The notes beneath the pieces were generated by a model. The model was not told the origin of the DNA, ran no database searches, and worked only from the letters and a program-made list of their open reading frames with translations. Made by a program: the position numbers and the translations under genes. Below are positions 1 to 6,075 of a stretch of 9,217 nucleotides of DNA, one piece after another; the stretch's first letter is position 1; each line of letters begins with the position of its first letter. Source of the stretch: Myxococcaceae bacterium (GTDB lineage Bacteria; Myxococcota; Myxococcia; Myxococcales; Myxococcaceae); contig JAGSPQ010000064.1 in NCBI GenBank assembly GCA_018262385.1, forward strand, positions 1 through 9,217. Reading direction: 5' to 3'.

Positions 1-1
1 G

Positions 2-262
2 CTGCGCCAGCGCTCCACCCAGGTGGTGCGCCGGGCGTTCCTCCGCGCCGGTGGGCGGCTGCCGATCGTCGGAGTCGGTGGGATCTTCAGCGGGGCCGAC
101 GCCTGGGAGAAGATCCGCGCGGGCGCGTCGCTGGTCCAGCTCTACACCGGGTTCATCTACGGCGGCCCGCTGACGGTCAGGCGGGTGCTCGACGAGCTCG
201 AGCAGCTGGCGGCCGACGCAGGCATCACCCGGCTCGCCGACGCGGTCGGGCGCGGCGCCTGA
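2..262 (+). CDS. pyrD: Dihydroorotate dehydrogenase (quinone), class 2, C-terminal part
   Basis: This is the 3' end of a gene that begins before the window; 86 residues are visible up to a TGA stop. PyrD oxidises dihydroorotate to orotate in pyrimidine synthesis. The class 2 enzyme is bound to the inner membrane, uses FMN and passes electrons to quinone. The visible part carries the hallmark C-terminal FMN-phosphate binding elements: GVGGIFSG followed by [10 protein letters not shown], then [12 protein letters not shown], and a final helix as in the last turn of the TIM barrel. The A-G-A-S-x-V-Q-x-Y-T-G pattern is typical of class 2 rather than class 1 enzymes. The gene converges on the DUF6178 gene with only 7 bases between the two stop codons. 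The N-terminal membrane-binding helix and the active-site Ser lie outside the window, so they cannot be checked. Confidence 0.93.
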   Translation: MRQRSTQVVRRAFLRAGGRLPIVGVGGIFSGADAWEKIRAGASLVQLYTGFIYGGPLTVRRVLDELEQLAADAGITRLADAVGRGA

Positions 263-273
263 CCCAAAGTCAG
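259..273. terminator. Short inverted repeat spanning two convergent stop codons
   Basis: CTGAC and GTCAG flank the 5-base loop CCAAA. The stem contains the TGA of pyrD and the TGA of the opposing DUF6178 gene, so 3 of its 5 pairs follow automatically from two facing TGA codons. There is no T-tract on either side. It may be a weak bidirectional hairpin, but it is too short to call a confident intrinsic terminator. Confidence 0.25.
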
Positions 274-1898
274 ATCGGCTTCTCGCCCTCGATCGGCAGC
301 GCCAGGATCTTCTTCGGGTCGACCTGGCCGTCCTTTGCCCACTGCTTGCCCACGTCCTCCAGCAGCGAGGTCAGCGCCCGGTCGATCATCGTCTTCAGCT
401 CGTCCTTCGGGCCCGGCAGCAGGGCGAGCGCGCGCGCGCCGACGTTGGCCTTCAGCCGCGCCGAGGTCGCCGTCTTCTCGAAGAACAGCTCGCACAGCTG
501 CGGCAGCTTCTCGGCGGGCAGCGGCTTCACCTCGTACACCCCGTCGAGCTCGGCCCAGGCGACCGCCGCCGCCAGCAGCCGCTGCGGAGTCAGCTCGGAC
601 AGCTTGGCGCCGAACCGGGCCACCACCTCGGCCGGGCTGGGCTCGAGCAGCGCCTGGAGCACGATGCGCTGCTGGCGGACCCGCTGCAGCAGCGCCTCGC
701 TGTCCAGCAGCTCGCGGCGGGCCCGAAACGCCACCGGCTCGGCGCCCGGGACCTTCAGCGTCCGCAGCGGCCGCTTGCGCAGCAGCGCCGCGAGCGCGGC
801 CGCCTCTTCGTCGAGCGCCAGCCAGGTGTCGGCAAACTTCGCCATCGGCTCGCTCGCCATCCGCTCGACCTGCCGCTTGAGCTGCAAGGTGAGCGAGAAG
901 CCCAGCTGGAAGGTCTTCTTCAGGGTGTGGGCCCGGACCACGTCGCTGGCTTTGGCGGGATCTCCGCCGCACAGGTGCTCGAGCCCCAGGCTCAGGTAGT
1001 CGCGGGCCTGCTCGCTGATCCGCCGGATCGCCAGCGGGTCTCCGGGCTCGGCGCCTTCGGCCACCAGCGCGCAGTTCACCAGGTAGCGCACCTCGGCCTC
1101 CAGCACCTGCCGCTCGTGGGCGTCGAGGCCCTTGAAGGCGGCCTCGACGTAGTCCGCCCGCGCGTGGGGGTGGGCCAGCGCCTGGGCCGAGTCGGCGGGC
1201 GCCAGCTTGGCGGGATCCAGCCAGGCGAACAGCTTCACCGCCTCTTCCAGCGGCGGGAACCCGAGGTCCTGCAGCCGCGACTGGCGGAACTGGTAGGCGG
1301 TCTCTTCGAGCTCGGTGGGCAGCTCCCACTTCACTGCCTCGAGGAAGCGGGCGAACTCGAACGGGTTGGCGGCGATCAGATCGTTGGTCAGCCGCCGCAG
1401 CGCCGCCTCATCCACCCCCTCGACCAGAAACTCGAGCAGGTAGCGCCCTTCGGGCATCTCGAGGGTGATCCCGGCTGGGTTGGCGTCGGGGTCCTCCTCG
1501 AGGTCGTAGACCCGGGCCAGCTTCTTGTAGACCAGCTCGATCAGCTCGGCGTCGATCGCGCTCAGCTTCTTCGCGTAGTCCTCTTCCGCGTCCGGATCGC
1601 GCGCCGCCTGTAGCCAGCGCAGCACCTCGAGGGGATCGAGGCGGTCGCGGCTCCAGACCGCCAGATCGAGGTAGGTGCGAAACTGCTCGGGGGTCGACAG
1701 CTGCACCACCTCGGCCGAGTCGGCGAGCCCGACGTCGAGGATGGTGGCGTAGACGTCCTCGGCTGGAATCGAGCGCACCAGCGCCCGCCCGTCGACCTCT
1801 TCGAGCATCGAGTCGACCCGCGCACGCGGTGACAGCTCGCTCAGGCGGCGCACCAGCTCGGCGCGGGTCGCCTGCCGCTTCTGAGATGGGGTGCTCAA
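270..1898 (-). CDS. DUF6178 family protein
   Basis: A 542-residue, Leu/Ala/Glu-rich, apparently all-helical soluble protein without signal peptide or membrane segment. I recognise it as the DUF6178 family, known mainly from deltaproteobacterial-type lineages and without an assigned function. Recognition rests on the overall pattern: an N-terminal unit with LVRSIPAEDVYATILDVG, then EQFRTYLDLAVWSRDRLDP with LEVLRWLQ, and a central unit with EGRYLLEFLVEG. No catalytic motif is visible. The start is a TTG, one base after the TGA of the upstream lipoprotein gene, so translation is probably coupled to it. No good ribosome binding site is seen. A GTG at residue 16 and an ATG at residue 31 are alternative starts, and the frame stays open upstream inside the lipoprotein gene. 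It is the last gene of the minus-strand operon. The family call is fairly sure; the function is unknown. Confidence 0.82.
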   Translation of the reverse strand: MSTPSQKRQATRAELVRRLSELSPRARVDSMLEEVDGRALVRSIPAEDVYATILDVGLADSAEVVQLSTPEQFRTYLDLAVWSRDRLDPLEVLRWLQAARDPDAEEDYAKKLSAIDAELIELVYKKLARVYDLEEDPDANPAGITLEMPEGRYLLEFLVEGVDEAALRRLTNDLIAANPFEFARFLEAVKWELPTELEETAYQFRQSRLQDLGFPPLEEAVKLFAWLDPAKLAPADSAQALAHPHARADYVEAAFKGLDAHERQVLEAEVRYLVNCALVAEGAEPGDPLAIRRISEQARDYLSLGLEHLCGGDPAKASDVVRAHTLKKTFQLGFSLTLQLKRQVERMASEPMAKFADTWLALDEEAAALAALLRKRPLRTLKVPGAEPVAFRARRELLDSEALLQRVRQQRIVLQALLEPSPAEVVARFGAKLSELTPQRLLAAAVAWAELDGVYEVKPLPAEKLPQLCELFFEKTATSARLKANVGARALALLPGPKDELKTMIDRALTSLLEDVGKQWAKDGQVDPKKILALPIEGEKPI

Positions 1899-1899
1899 G

Positions 1900-3822
1900 T
1901 CAGTTGATGATGCCGGAGCACGAACTGACGATCCGGAAGGACTTGAGGACCGGGGTGGTCATCCCGTCGGTGGACGAGAGGACGAACTCGACCCGCATGA
2001 ACTGCCCCTTGGGCACCAACCCGGCGATCAGATCCGCCGGCGAGGTGGTGAACGGCCCATGGCGGGTGGCGGTCGGAAGATCCGCCATCGTGTTGGCCAC
2101 CCGCACGTAGACCTGCACCATGGTGTTGGCCGGCACGTCCGCGTCCCAGATCACCTGCCGCCACTGCGCGTCGGGGCCGCAGCTCTTGAAGTCCTTGAGG
2201 TAGGTGCCACGGGGAGCGGTGAACTTCCGCAGTTGGTAGCCGGTGAAGTCCGAGTAGGTGTACAGGCCGCCCGGCTGCTGGGCAGTGCGGGTGATCGCGC
2301 CGGTGACCTTGTCGATCTTCATCACGTTGCCGCTGCTGTTGTTCACCCACGGGTGGCCGTCGCCATCGAGGCCCACCCCGATGCTGGTGCTGGTGGTTGC
2401 GTCGGTGGCGTCGATGAAGTCGGCGTTGCCGAACTTCACGATCGCCCCCGTCTCGGCGTCGAACCGGATCAGCTGCGCCGCCCCCGCCCCGCCGGCGTTG
2501 TCCGCGGACATGTAGACGTTGCCCTTGTCGTCGGCGGCGATGCCGCGGGGCCGGCCGAAGGTGGTGGCAATCTGGCTGGTGGCGGCGCCGAAGTTGAAGC
2601 TGGTCCAGGTCTGGGTGGTGTGATCGTACCGGCAGGCGACGCTGCCGGCGGTCCAGCCCGCGATCCACACCCGATCCTTGCCGTCGATGCCCAGCGCGTA
2701 GGAGCCGCAGGTGGTTCCGGCGGGGACCTTGATCTGATCGCTGACCAGCGCTCCGGTGGTGGTGTCGATCAGGGCGAACCAGGCCTGGCCCGGGTTCACC
2801 GCCCACAGCCGCTGCTTGCTGTCGACGATCGCGCCATAGGGGCCCCACGAGAGCGGGACGGTCATCGCCCCGGTGGTCGGGTTCGCCACCACCGGCTGCC
2901 CGTTCGACGAGTCGAGCTTGTGCATCGTCTTGTCGCGGAACACTCCCGCCCAGACGTAGCCGTTGGTGCTCTCGATGCCGCCGAGCGACACCGCGAGCGC
3001 GCGGACGCCGACGTCGCCGGTGGCGCTGCCGATCGGGGTCGAGAACACCACGCACTCGTCGTACTGGAGGGGATTCGTCCAGTCGGTGGGGGTGATCATC
3101 TCGGCGCCGGTGATCTGCCCATCGTTGTTGAGGTCCTTGCTGGTCTCGATCGTGCCGTTGCCGTTGCGGTCGATGCAGCCGGTGGCGTCGTTGGCGATCT
3201 TGGTCACCGAGCCCTGGATCCCGAGCGCCCGGTTGGCGACCCAGACGTCTCCGTTCAGATCGAGCGCGGTGCGACTGGGGTGGTTGGCGGCGTTGCCGCG
3301 CAGCCCGTTGTCCCGCGCGCCGGCGCAGGGAAGGCCCTTGGGTTGTCCGGGCGCCGAGTAGCAGTCGCGCGGCACCACCGCCCAGTACCTGCCGACCTCC
3401 TTGGCGCTGCGGGTGTCGTACTTGCTCACCCAGCCGTTGGCGTCGTTGGCGATCCACATGAAATAGAACTCGGTGGAGCCCGAGTTGAGGACGATGAAGC
3501 CGTTGGGGTCGACCTTCACCCCGCTGCCCTGCTCGCTCGGGCCACCGTCGCTGGCGCCCCCGTCGAGGTTCCAGCTGCCGGGAGGGATGATGATGGTGGT
3601 GGTGCCGTCGCCGGCATCGAACGCCCCACCCCCGCCTCCCCCGCCTCCGCCTGAGCCACCGGCGGTGCCGCCTCCGCCGCCGTCTTTCTTACCGCCGTCC
3701 GACGAGCCCGCCCCGGTGCCTCCCCCGCCGCCATCCTTGCCGCTGGTGCCGCCGCAGTTGCAGTTACAGCCAGCGAGAGTGAACGCGATCAGCGCGAGCA
3801 GGAGCGGGGGGTGCCGGAACAT
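1900..3822 (-). CDS. Secreted lipoprotein, Gly-rich tether plus beta-propeller
   Basis: A 640-residue predicted lipoprotein. A hydrophobic signal (residues 5-18) ends in the lipobox LAGC with Cys19 as lipidation site. Residues 23-72 are a low-complexity Gly/Ser/Asp/Lys tether including nine consecutive Gly (58-66). From about residue 100 to 510 there are at least six blade-like units of the pattern small-G/A-hydrophobic-x-x-D-x-x-G-x-V/L-W: DLNGDVWVAN (188-197), NGYVWAGV, DSKQRLWAVN, DGKDRVWIAG, DDKGNVYMSA and DGDGHPWVNN. This resembles NHL or virginiamycin-B-lyase-like propellers. Residues 218-241 insert two EF-hand-like calcium loops. The last 100 residues look like a separate beta-sandwich. 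A role in surface binding or a secreted enzyme activity is possible, but no catalytic residues are evident. The ATG has an AGGA 10 bases upstream and lies 21 bases after engB. Confidence 0.85.
   Translation of the reverse strand: MFRHPPLLLALIAFTLAGCNCNCGGTSGKDGGGGGTGAGSSDGGKKDGGGGGTAGGSGGGGGGGGGAFDAGDGTTTIIIPPGSWNLDGGASDGGPSEQGSGVKVDPNGFIVLNSGSTEFYFMWIANDANGWVSKYDTRSAKEVGRYWAVVPRDCYSAPGQPKGLPCAGARDNGLRGNAANHPSRTALDLNGDVWVANRALGIQGSVTKIANDATGCIDRNGNGTIETSKDLNNDGQITGAEMITPTDWTNPLQYDECVVFSTPIGSATGDVGVRALAVSLGGIESTNGYVWAGVFRDKTMHKLDSSNGQPVVANPTTGAMTVPLSWGPYGAIVDSKQRLWAVNPGQAWFALIDTTTGALVSDQIKVPAGTTCGSYALGIDGKDRVWIAGWTAGSVACRYDHTTQTWTSFNFGAATSQIATTFGRPRGIAADDKGNVYMSADNAGGAGAAQLIRFDAETGAIVKFGNADFIDATDATTSTSIGVGLDGDGHPWVNNSSGNVMKIDKVTGAITRTAQQPGGLYTYSDFTGYQLRKFTAPRGTYLKDFKSCGPDAQWRQVIWDADVPANTMVQVYVRVANTMADLPTATRHGPFTTSPADLIAGLVPKGQFMRVEFVLSSTDGMTTPVLKSFRIVSSCSGIIN
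3100..3171 (-). other. Tandem EF-hand-like calcium loops in the lipoprotein
   Basis: Residues 218-241 of the lipoprotein read as two consecutive Asp/Asn loops. The second, DLNNDGQITGAE (230-241), matches the canonical 12-position EF-hand loop with D1, N3, D5, Q7, T9 and E12. The first, starting DRNGNGTIE at 218, matches positions 1-9 but has Lys at position 12. This implies calcium binding in an insertion between two propeller blades; binding itself is inferred. Confidence 0.6.
3607..3753 (-). repeat. Low-complexity Gly-rich tether coding region
   Basis: The stretch encodes residues 24-72 of the lipoprotein, dominated by runs of Gly codons (GGX) with scattered Ser, Asp, Lys and Thr. It includes one run of nine Gly (bases 3625-3651). 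It most likely acts as a flexible spacer from the lipid-anchored Cys19 to the folded domain. Runs of this kind are prone to length change by replication slippage in units of three. Confidence 0.8.
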
Positions 3823-3843
3823 GGGCGGAGTGTCCTGCCCGCC

Positions 3844-4449
3844 CTAGATCGACGCAAGCAGGATGTCCCACATTTCCCCATGTCCGATGCCTTCGTGCGA
3901 GGAGAAGCCGACCACCGTGCCCGGCGGCAGCTCGAGCGTCTTCTGCAGCTCGATCACCCGCGGCTTGCGACGGGCCTTGTTGATCCGGTCGATCTTGGTC
4001 GCCGCGACGAGCAGCTTCGGCTTCTGGGCAACGAGGTAGTCGAGCATCTTCAGGTCGTCGGACGTCGGGCCGACCTCGGCGTCGATGATGGTGACGATCA
4101 CCTTCAGATCCCGCCGGGTCTCGAGGTACTTCGCGATCATCTGCTGCCAGTCGGCGCGATCGGTCTTCGAGGCCTTGGCGAAGCCGTAGCCGGGCAGATC
4201 GCACAGCCGCACGATCCGGGTGCCGCCCTTGTGCGCCAGGGTGACGTCGAAGAAGTTGAGCGTCCGGGTGCGGCCGGGGGTGTGGGAGACGCGCACCAGC
4301 TTCTTGCGCATCGCCAGCTTGTTGATCATCGACGACTTGCCCACGTTCGAGCGACCGACGAAGGCCACCTCGGGCGCGGGCGAGGTCGGGTAGCCCTTCG
4401 GCTCGGTGGCGGTGGTGACGAACTCGGCAGAGAGGACACGCGCACTCAT
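3844..4449 (-). CDS. engB: Ribosome biogenesis GTP-binding protein YihA/YsxC/EngB
   Basis: A 201-residue TRAFAC-class GTPase of the EngB family, which binds the assembling 50S ribosomal subunit in the cytoplasm and is essential in several bacteria. All G motifs are present: G1 GRSNVGKS (32-39), the G2 region TPGRTRTLNFF (57-67), G3 DLPGYG (84-89), G4 TKID (151-154) and G5 SSHEG (183-187). The length matches the family (about 195-215). The ATG start overlaps the TGA of the upstream cytochrome gene as ATGA, and GGAG lies 8 bases upstream (4458-4461), so both a ribosome site and translational coupling support this start. The frame stays open further upstream, but that part is antisense to the divergent gene and is not plausible coding. 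The neighbouring cytochrome and lipoprotein genes have no obvious link to ribosome assembly. Confidence 0.96.
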   Translation of the reverse strand: MSARVLSAEFVTTATEPKGYPTSPAPEVAFVGRSNVGKSSMINKLAMRKKLVRVSHTPGRTRTLNFFDVTLAHKGGTRIVRLCDLPGYGFAKASKTDRADWQQMIAKYLETRRDLKVIVTIIDAEVGPTSDDLKMLDYLVAQKPKLLVAATKIDRINKARRKPRVIELQKTLELPPGTVVGFSSHEGIGHGEMWDILLASI

Positions 4450-4937
4450 GGGACTTTCTCCGTCGAGGCCTTCTCGGCCGGGGCCTTCTTCGCCTTCGCC
4501 GCCGACCAGTGATCGATCGCCTTGAGCTTGGCGACGAAGTCGAACGGCTTGAGCGACGGGGAGGACGAGTCGTGGCAGGTGCGGCAGCCCTTCTCCGACG
4601 GGTCGACCAGCCCGACCAGGCGGGCCAGCTCGGGATCCTTCATCACGTAGGCGCCGACGTAGTACTGCCCGCCCCCATGGCAGCTCTCGCAGCTGACGCC
4701 CGCCACCCGCTGCTCGTCCTCGTTGGGCGAGTGGCAGGAGGTGCAGCGGGCGTCTTTCTGAGCGGCCGCCGACAGCGAGTCCTTCGCGCGGGCGTGGGGC
4801 GAGGCCTTCCAGGCAGCGTAGGCCTCGAGGTGACAGCCCTGGCAGCTCTCGGGCCCCAGGAAGTCGTAGCCAAACGCGATCGTGGAGACGAGTGCGAGTG
4901 TGAGGCCGAAGCCGAGTGCCAGCGCACGCGAACGCAT
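4446..4937 (-). CDS. Secreted tetraheme cytochrome c (c554-like)
   Basis: A 163-residue exported protein with an N-terminal signal (MRSRALALGFGLTLALV..., cleavage near AFG-YD at 23/24) and four CXXCH heme c sites: CQGCH (32-36), CTSCH (65-69), CESCH (83-87) and CRTCH (118-122). The pattern G-P-E-x-C-x-x-C-H followed by Y-x-x-W-x-x-S-P-H-A is typical of the cytochrome c554 family of periplasmic multiheme electron carriers. Only two His lie outside the heme motifs (His48 and His143), so at most two hemes could gain a distal His from these residues. The C-terminal 20 residues are Lys/Ala/Glu-rich and look disordered. The ATG at 4937 is chosen because the signal peptide begins there; a TTG 36 bases further upstream is in frame. 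No strong ribosome site is seen. It is the first gene of the minus-strand operon and its TGA overlaps the engB start. The redox partner is unknown. Confidence 0.88.
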   Translation of the reverse strand: MRSRALALGFGLTLALVSTIAFGYDFLGPESCQGCHLEAYAAWKASPHARAKDSLSAAAQKDARCTSCHSPNEDEQRVAGVSCESCHGGGQYYVGAYVMKDPELARLVGLVDPSEKGCRTCHDSSSPSLKPFDFVAKLKAIDHWSAAKAKKAPAEKASTEKVP

Positions 4938-5002
4938 GTTCAAGAGGATCGAGGTAGCACGCTTCGGCTGCAAGCACGGGTGGAATTTTCGACGCCCGTG
5001 CG
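4938..5002. promoter_or_regulatory. Divergent intergenic region with a 7-bp inverted repeat
   Basis: These 65 bases separate the cytochrome gene (minus strand) from the small exported protein gene (plus strand), so promoters for both operons should lie here or just inside the genes. A perfect inverted repeat, GCACGGG (4974-4980) and CCCGTGC (4995-5001), brackets the AT-richer loop TGGAATTTTCGACG. It ends directly before the ATG at 5003. It could be an operator or an mRNA hairpin. No clear sigma-70 or sigma-54 promoter could be assigned. Confidence 0.4.
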
Positions 5003-5473
5003 ATGATGGCCGCCTCCATGCGCTCGACGATCTTCCTCTGCCTGTTGCTGCTGCCCGCCGCCGCCGCTGCCAAGCCGTGGAATGGAATCGACCCGGGCAC
5101 GACGGTGCGCGCCGACGTGGTGAAGAAGTTCGGCCTGCCCTCGAAGGTGACGGTGGTGGGCGCCCACGAGGTGCTCACCTACCTGAAGGAGAAGGCGATC
5201 AAGGGCACGGTGCAGTCGCAGTTCCGGGTCGAGAAAGAGAGCGGCGTGGTCAACCGGATCGACGTCTTCCCCGAGCCGATCATCGTGCGGGAGGACATCG
5301 AGAAGAGCTACGGGGCCGCGTGCGCTCCGGGCGAGACCGACGGCTGCTACCTGCTGCGGACCCAGGAGAAGAAGCCGCCGTACTTCCTGTACGCGAAGCT
5401 GGGGCTGGCGATCTTCTTCCGGGAGGACGCCAAGACGGTGCAGTCCTTCGCGTTCCTGCCGGCGAAGAAGTAG
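5003..5473 (+). CDS. Small exported protein, possibly BamE/SmpA-like
   Basis: A 156-residue hypothetical protein with a clear signal peptide (hydrophobic core FLCLLLLPAAAAA, cleavage probably near AAA-K), so it is likely periplasmic. It lacks a lipobox. The mature start, GIDPGTTVRADVVKKFGLP, resembles the SmpA/OmlA/BamE pattern in which a Gly-x-T turn precedes a helix ending in a F/L-G-x-P motif; this is a weak, motif-level similarity. Two Cys in the C-terminal half (CAPGETDGC) may form a disulfide, and the protein ends in a beta-rich segment and Lys-Lys. Starts at 5003, 5006 and 5018 are all ATG; none has a good ribosome site, and the signal peptide would also be complete from 5018. It is the first gene of the plus-strand operon and its TAG overlaps the coaE start. 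The function is not known. Confidence 0.75.
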   Translation: MMAASMRSTIFLCLLLLPAAAAAKPWNGIDPGTTVRADVVKKFGLPSKVTVVGAHEVLTYLKEKAIKGTVQSQFRVEKESGVVNRIDVFPEPIIVREDIEKSYGAACAPGETDGCYLLRTQEKKPPYFLYAKLGLAIFFREDAKTVQSFAFLPAKK

Positions 5474-6075
5474 TGCCCACCCGGCTCATCGGCCTCACCG
5501 GATCGATCGCCACCGGCAAGAGCACGGTGGCCCGGATGCTGGTCGAGCGGGGGGCGGCGCTGCTGGATGCCGATCAGATCGCCCGCGAGGTGGTGACCAG
5601 GGGCCAGAGCGCGCTGGCCGAGATCGCCGCCCGCTTCCCCGGGGTGATCCTTCCCGACGGCAGCCTCGATCGCCAGGCGCTGGGCGAGCGGATCTTCTCC
5701 AACCCCGCCGAACGGCAGGCGCTCAACGCGATCACCCACCCCCGCATCCAGGCCGAGGTGATCGCCCGGACCCTGGCGCTGACCGGGCAGGGAGTGCCGG
5801 TGGTGATCTACGACGCGGCGCTGTTGATCGAGAACAAGCTGCACGAGGCGCTGGAGGGGGTGATCCTGGTGACCGCCCCGCCCGGGGTGCAGCGGCAGCG
5901 GCTGATCGCCCGGGACGGCCTGACCGTCGAGCAGGCCGAGGCCCGGATCGCCAGCCAGCTGCCGCAGGAAGAGAAGCTGAAATTCGCGACCTGGGTTATC
6001 GACAACGGCGGCACCCTGGAGGCCACAAGGCTTCAGGTCGACGCGCTATGGGAAAAGCTAAGGTCCGGCCCCTGA
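5473..6075 (+). CDS. coaE: Dephospho-CoA kinase
   Basis: A 200-residue cytoplasmic P-loop kinase that phosphorylates the 3'-OH of dephospho-CoA, the last step of coenzyme A synthesis. The sequence shows LTGSIATGKST (Walker A, residues 8-18), the family signature LDADQIARE (31-39), THPRI (88-92) and a late KFATWVIDNGGT segment typical of the C-terminal part of CoaE. The length fits the usual 195-210 residues. The GTG start shares its G with the TAG stop of the preceding gene (TAGTG). The frame is open far upstream, but that region is the coding sequence of the preceding gene in another frame. The stop overlaps the next ATG as TGATG. Its place in an operon with acyl-modifying enzymes fits a CoA link, although coaE is also a housekeeping gene. 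Confidence 0.96.
   Translation: MPTRLIGLTGSIATGKSTVARMLVERGAALLDADQIAREVVTRGQSALAEIAARFPGVILPDGSLDRQALGERIFSNPAERQALNAITHPRIQAEVIARTLALTGQGVPVVIYDAALLIENKLHEALEGVILVTAPPGVQRQRLIARDGLTVEQAEARIASQLPQEEKLKFATWVIDNGGTLEATRLQVDALWEKLRSGP

Noticed and set aside
157..1329. 390-codon minus-strand frame overlapping the DUF6178 gene
   Set aside because: It is Arg/Ala/Gly-rich without motifs, overlaps two supported genes and is a composition artefact.
1895..3457. 520-codon minus-strand frame inside the lipoprotein gene
   Set aside because: It has an Arg/Gln/His-rich composition typical of an out-of-frame reading; the lipoprotein frame has a lipobox and blade motifs.
3625..3651. Run of Gly codons as a possible frameshift or assembly error
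   Set aside because: The frame stays open through the run and leads from a good lipobox to a coherent propeller, so the tether is taken as real.
1891..3654. Long plus-strand open frame of 587 codons opposite the lipoprotein gene
   Set aside because: It is antisense to the lipoprotein, is rich in Gly, Val, Arg, Ala and His as expected from a GC-rich shadow frame, and shows no recognisable domain.
4950..4975. Possible sigma-54 promoter (TAGCACG ... CTGCA)
   Set aside because: The spacing between the GC elements is two bases too long and the GG of the upstream element is altered.
4450..5178. Extended N-terminus for EngB reaching back through the cytochrome gene
   Set aside because: The extra residues come from the wrong frame of the cytochrome and the antisense of the next gene; the ATG at 4449 has a GGAG site and gives the family length.
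4882..5472. Long upstream extension of CoaE
   Set aside because: It is the wrong frame of the exported-protein gene; CoaE starts normally at the GTG just before the P-loop.
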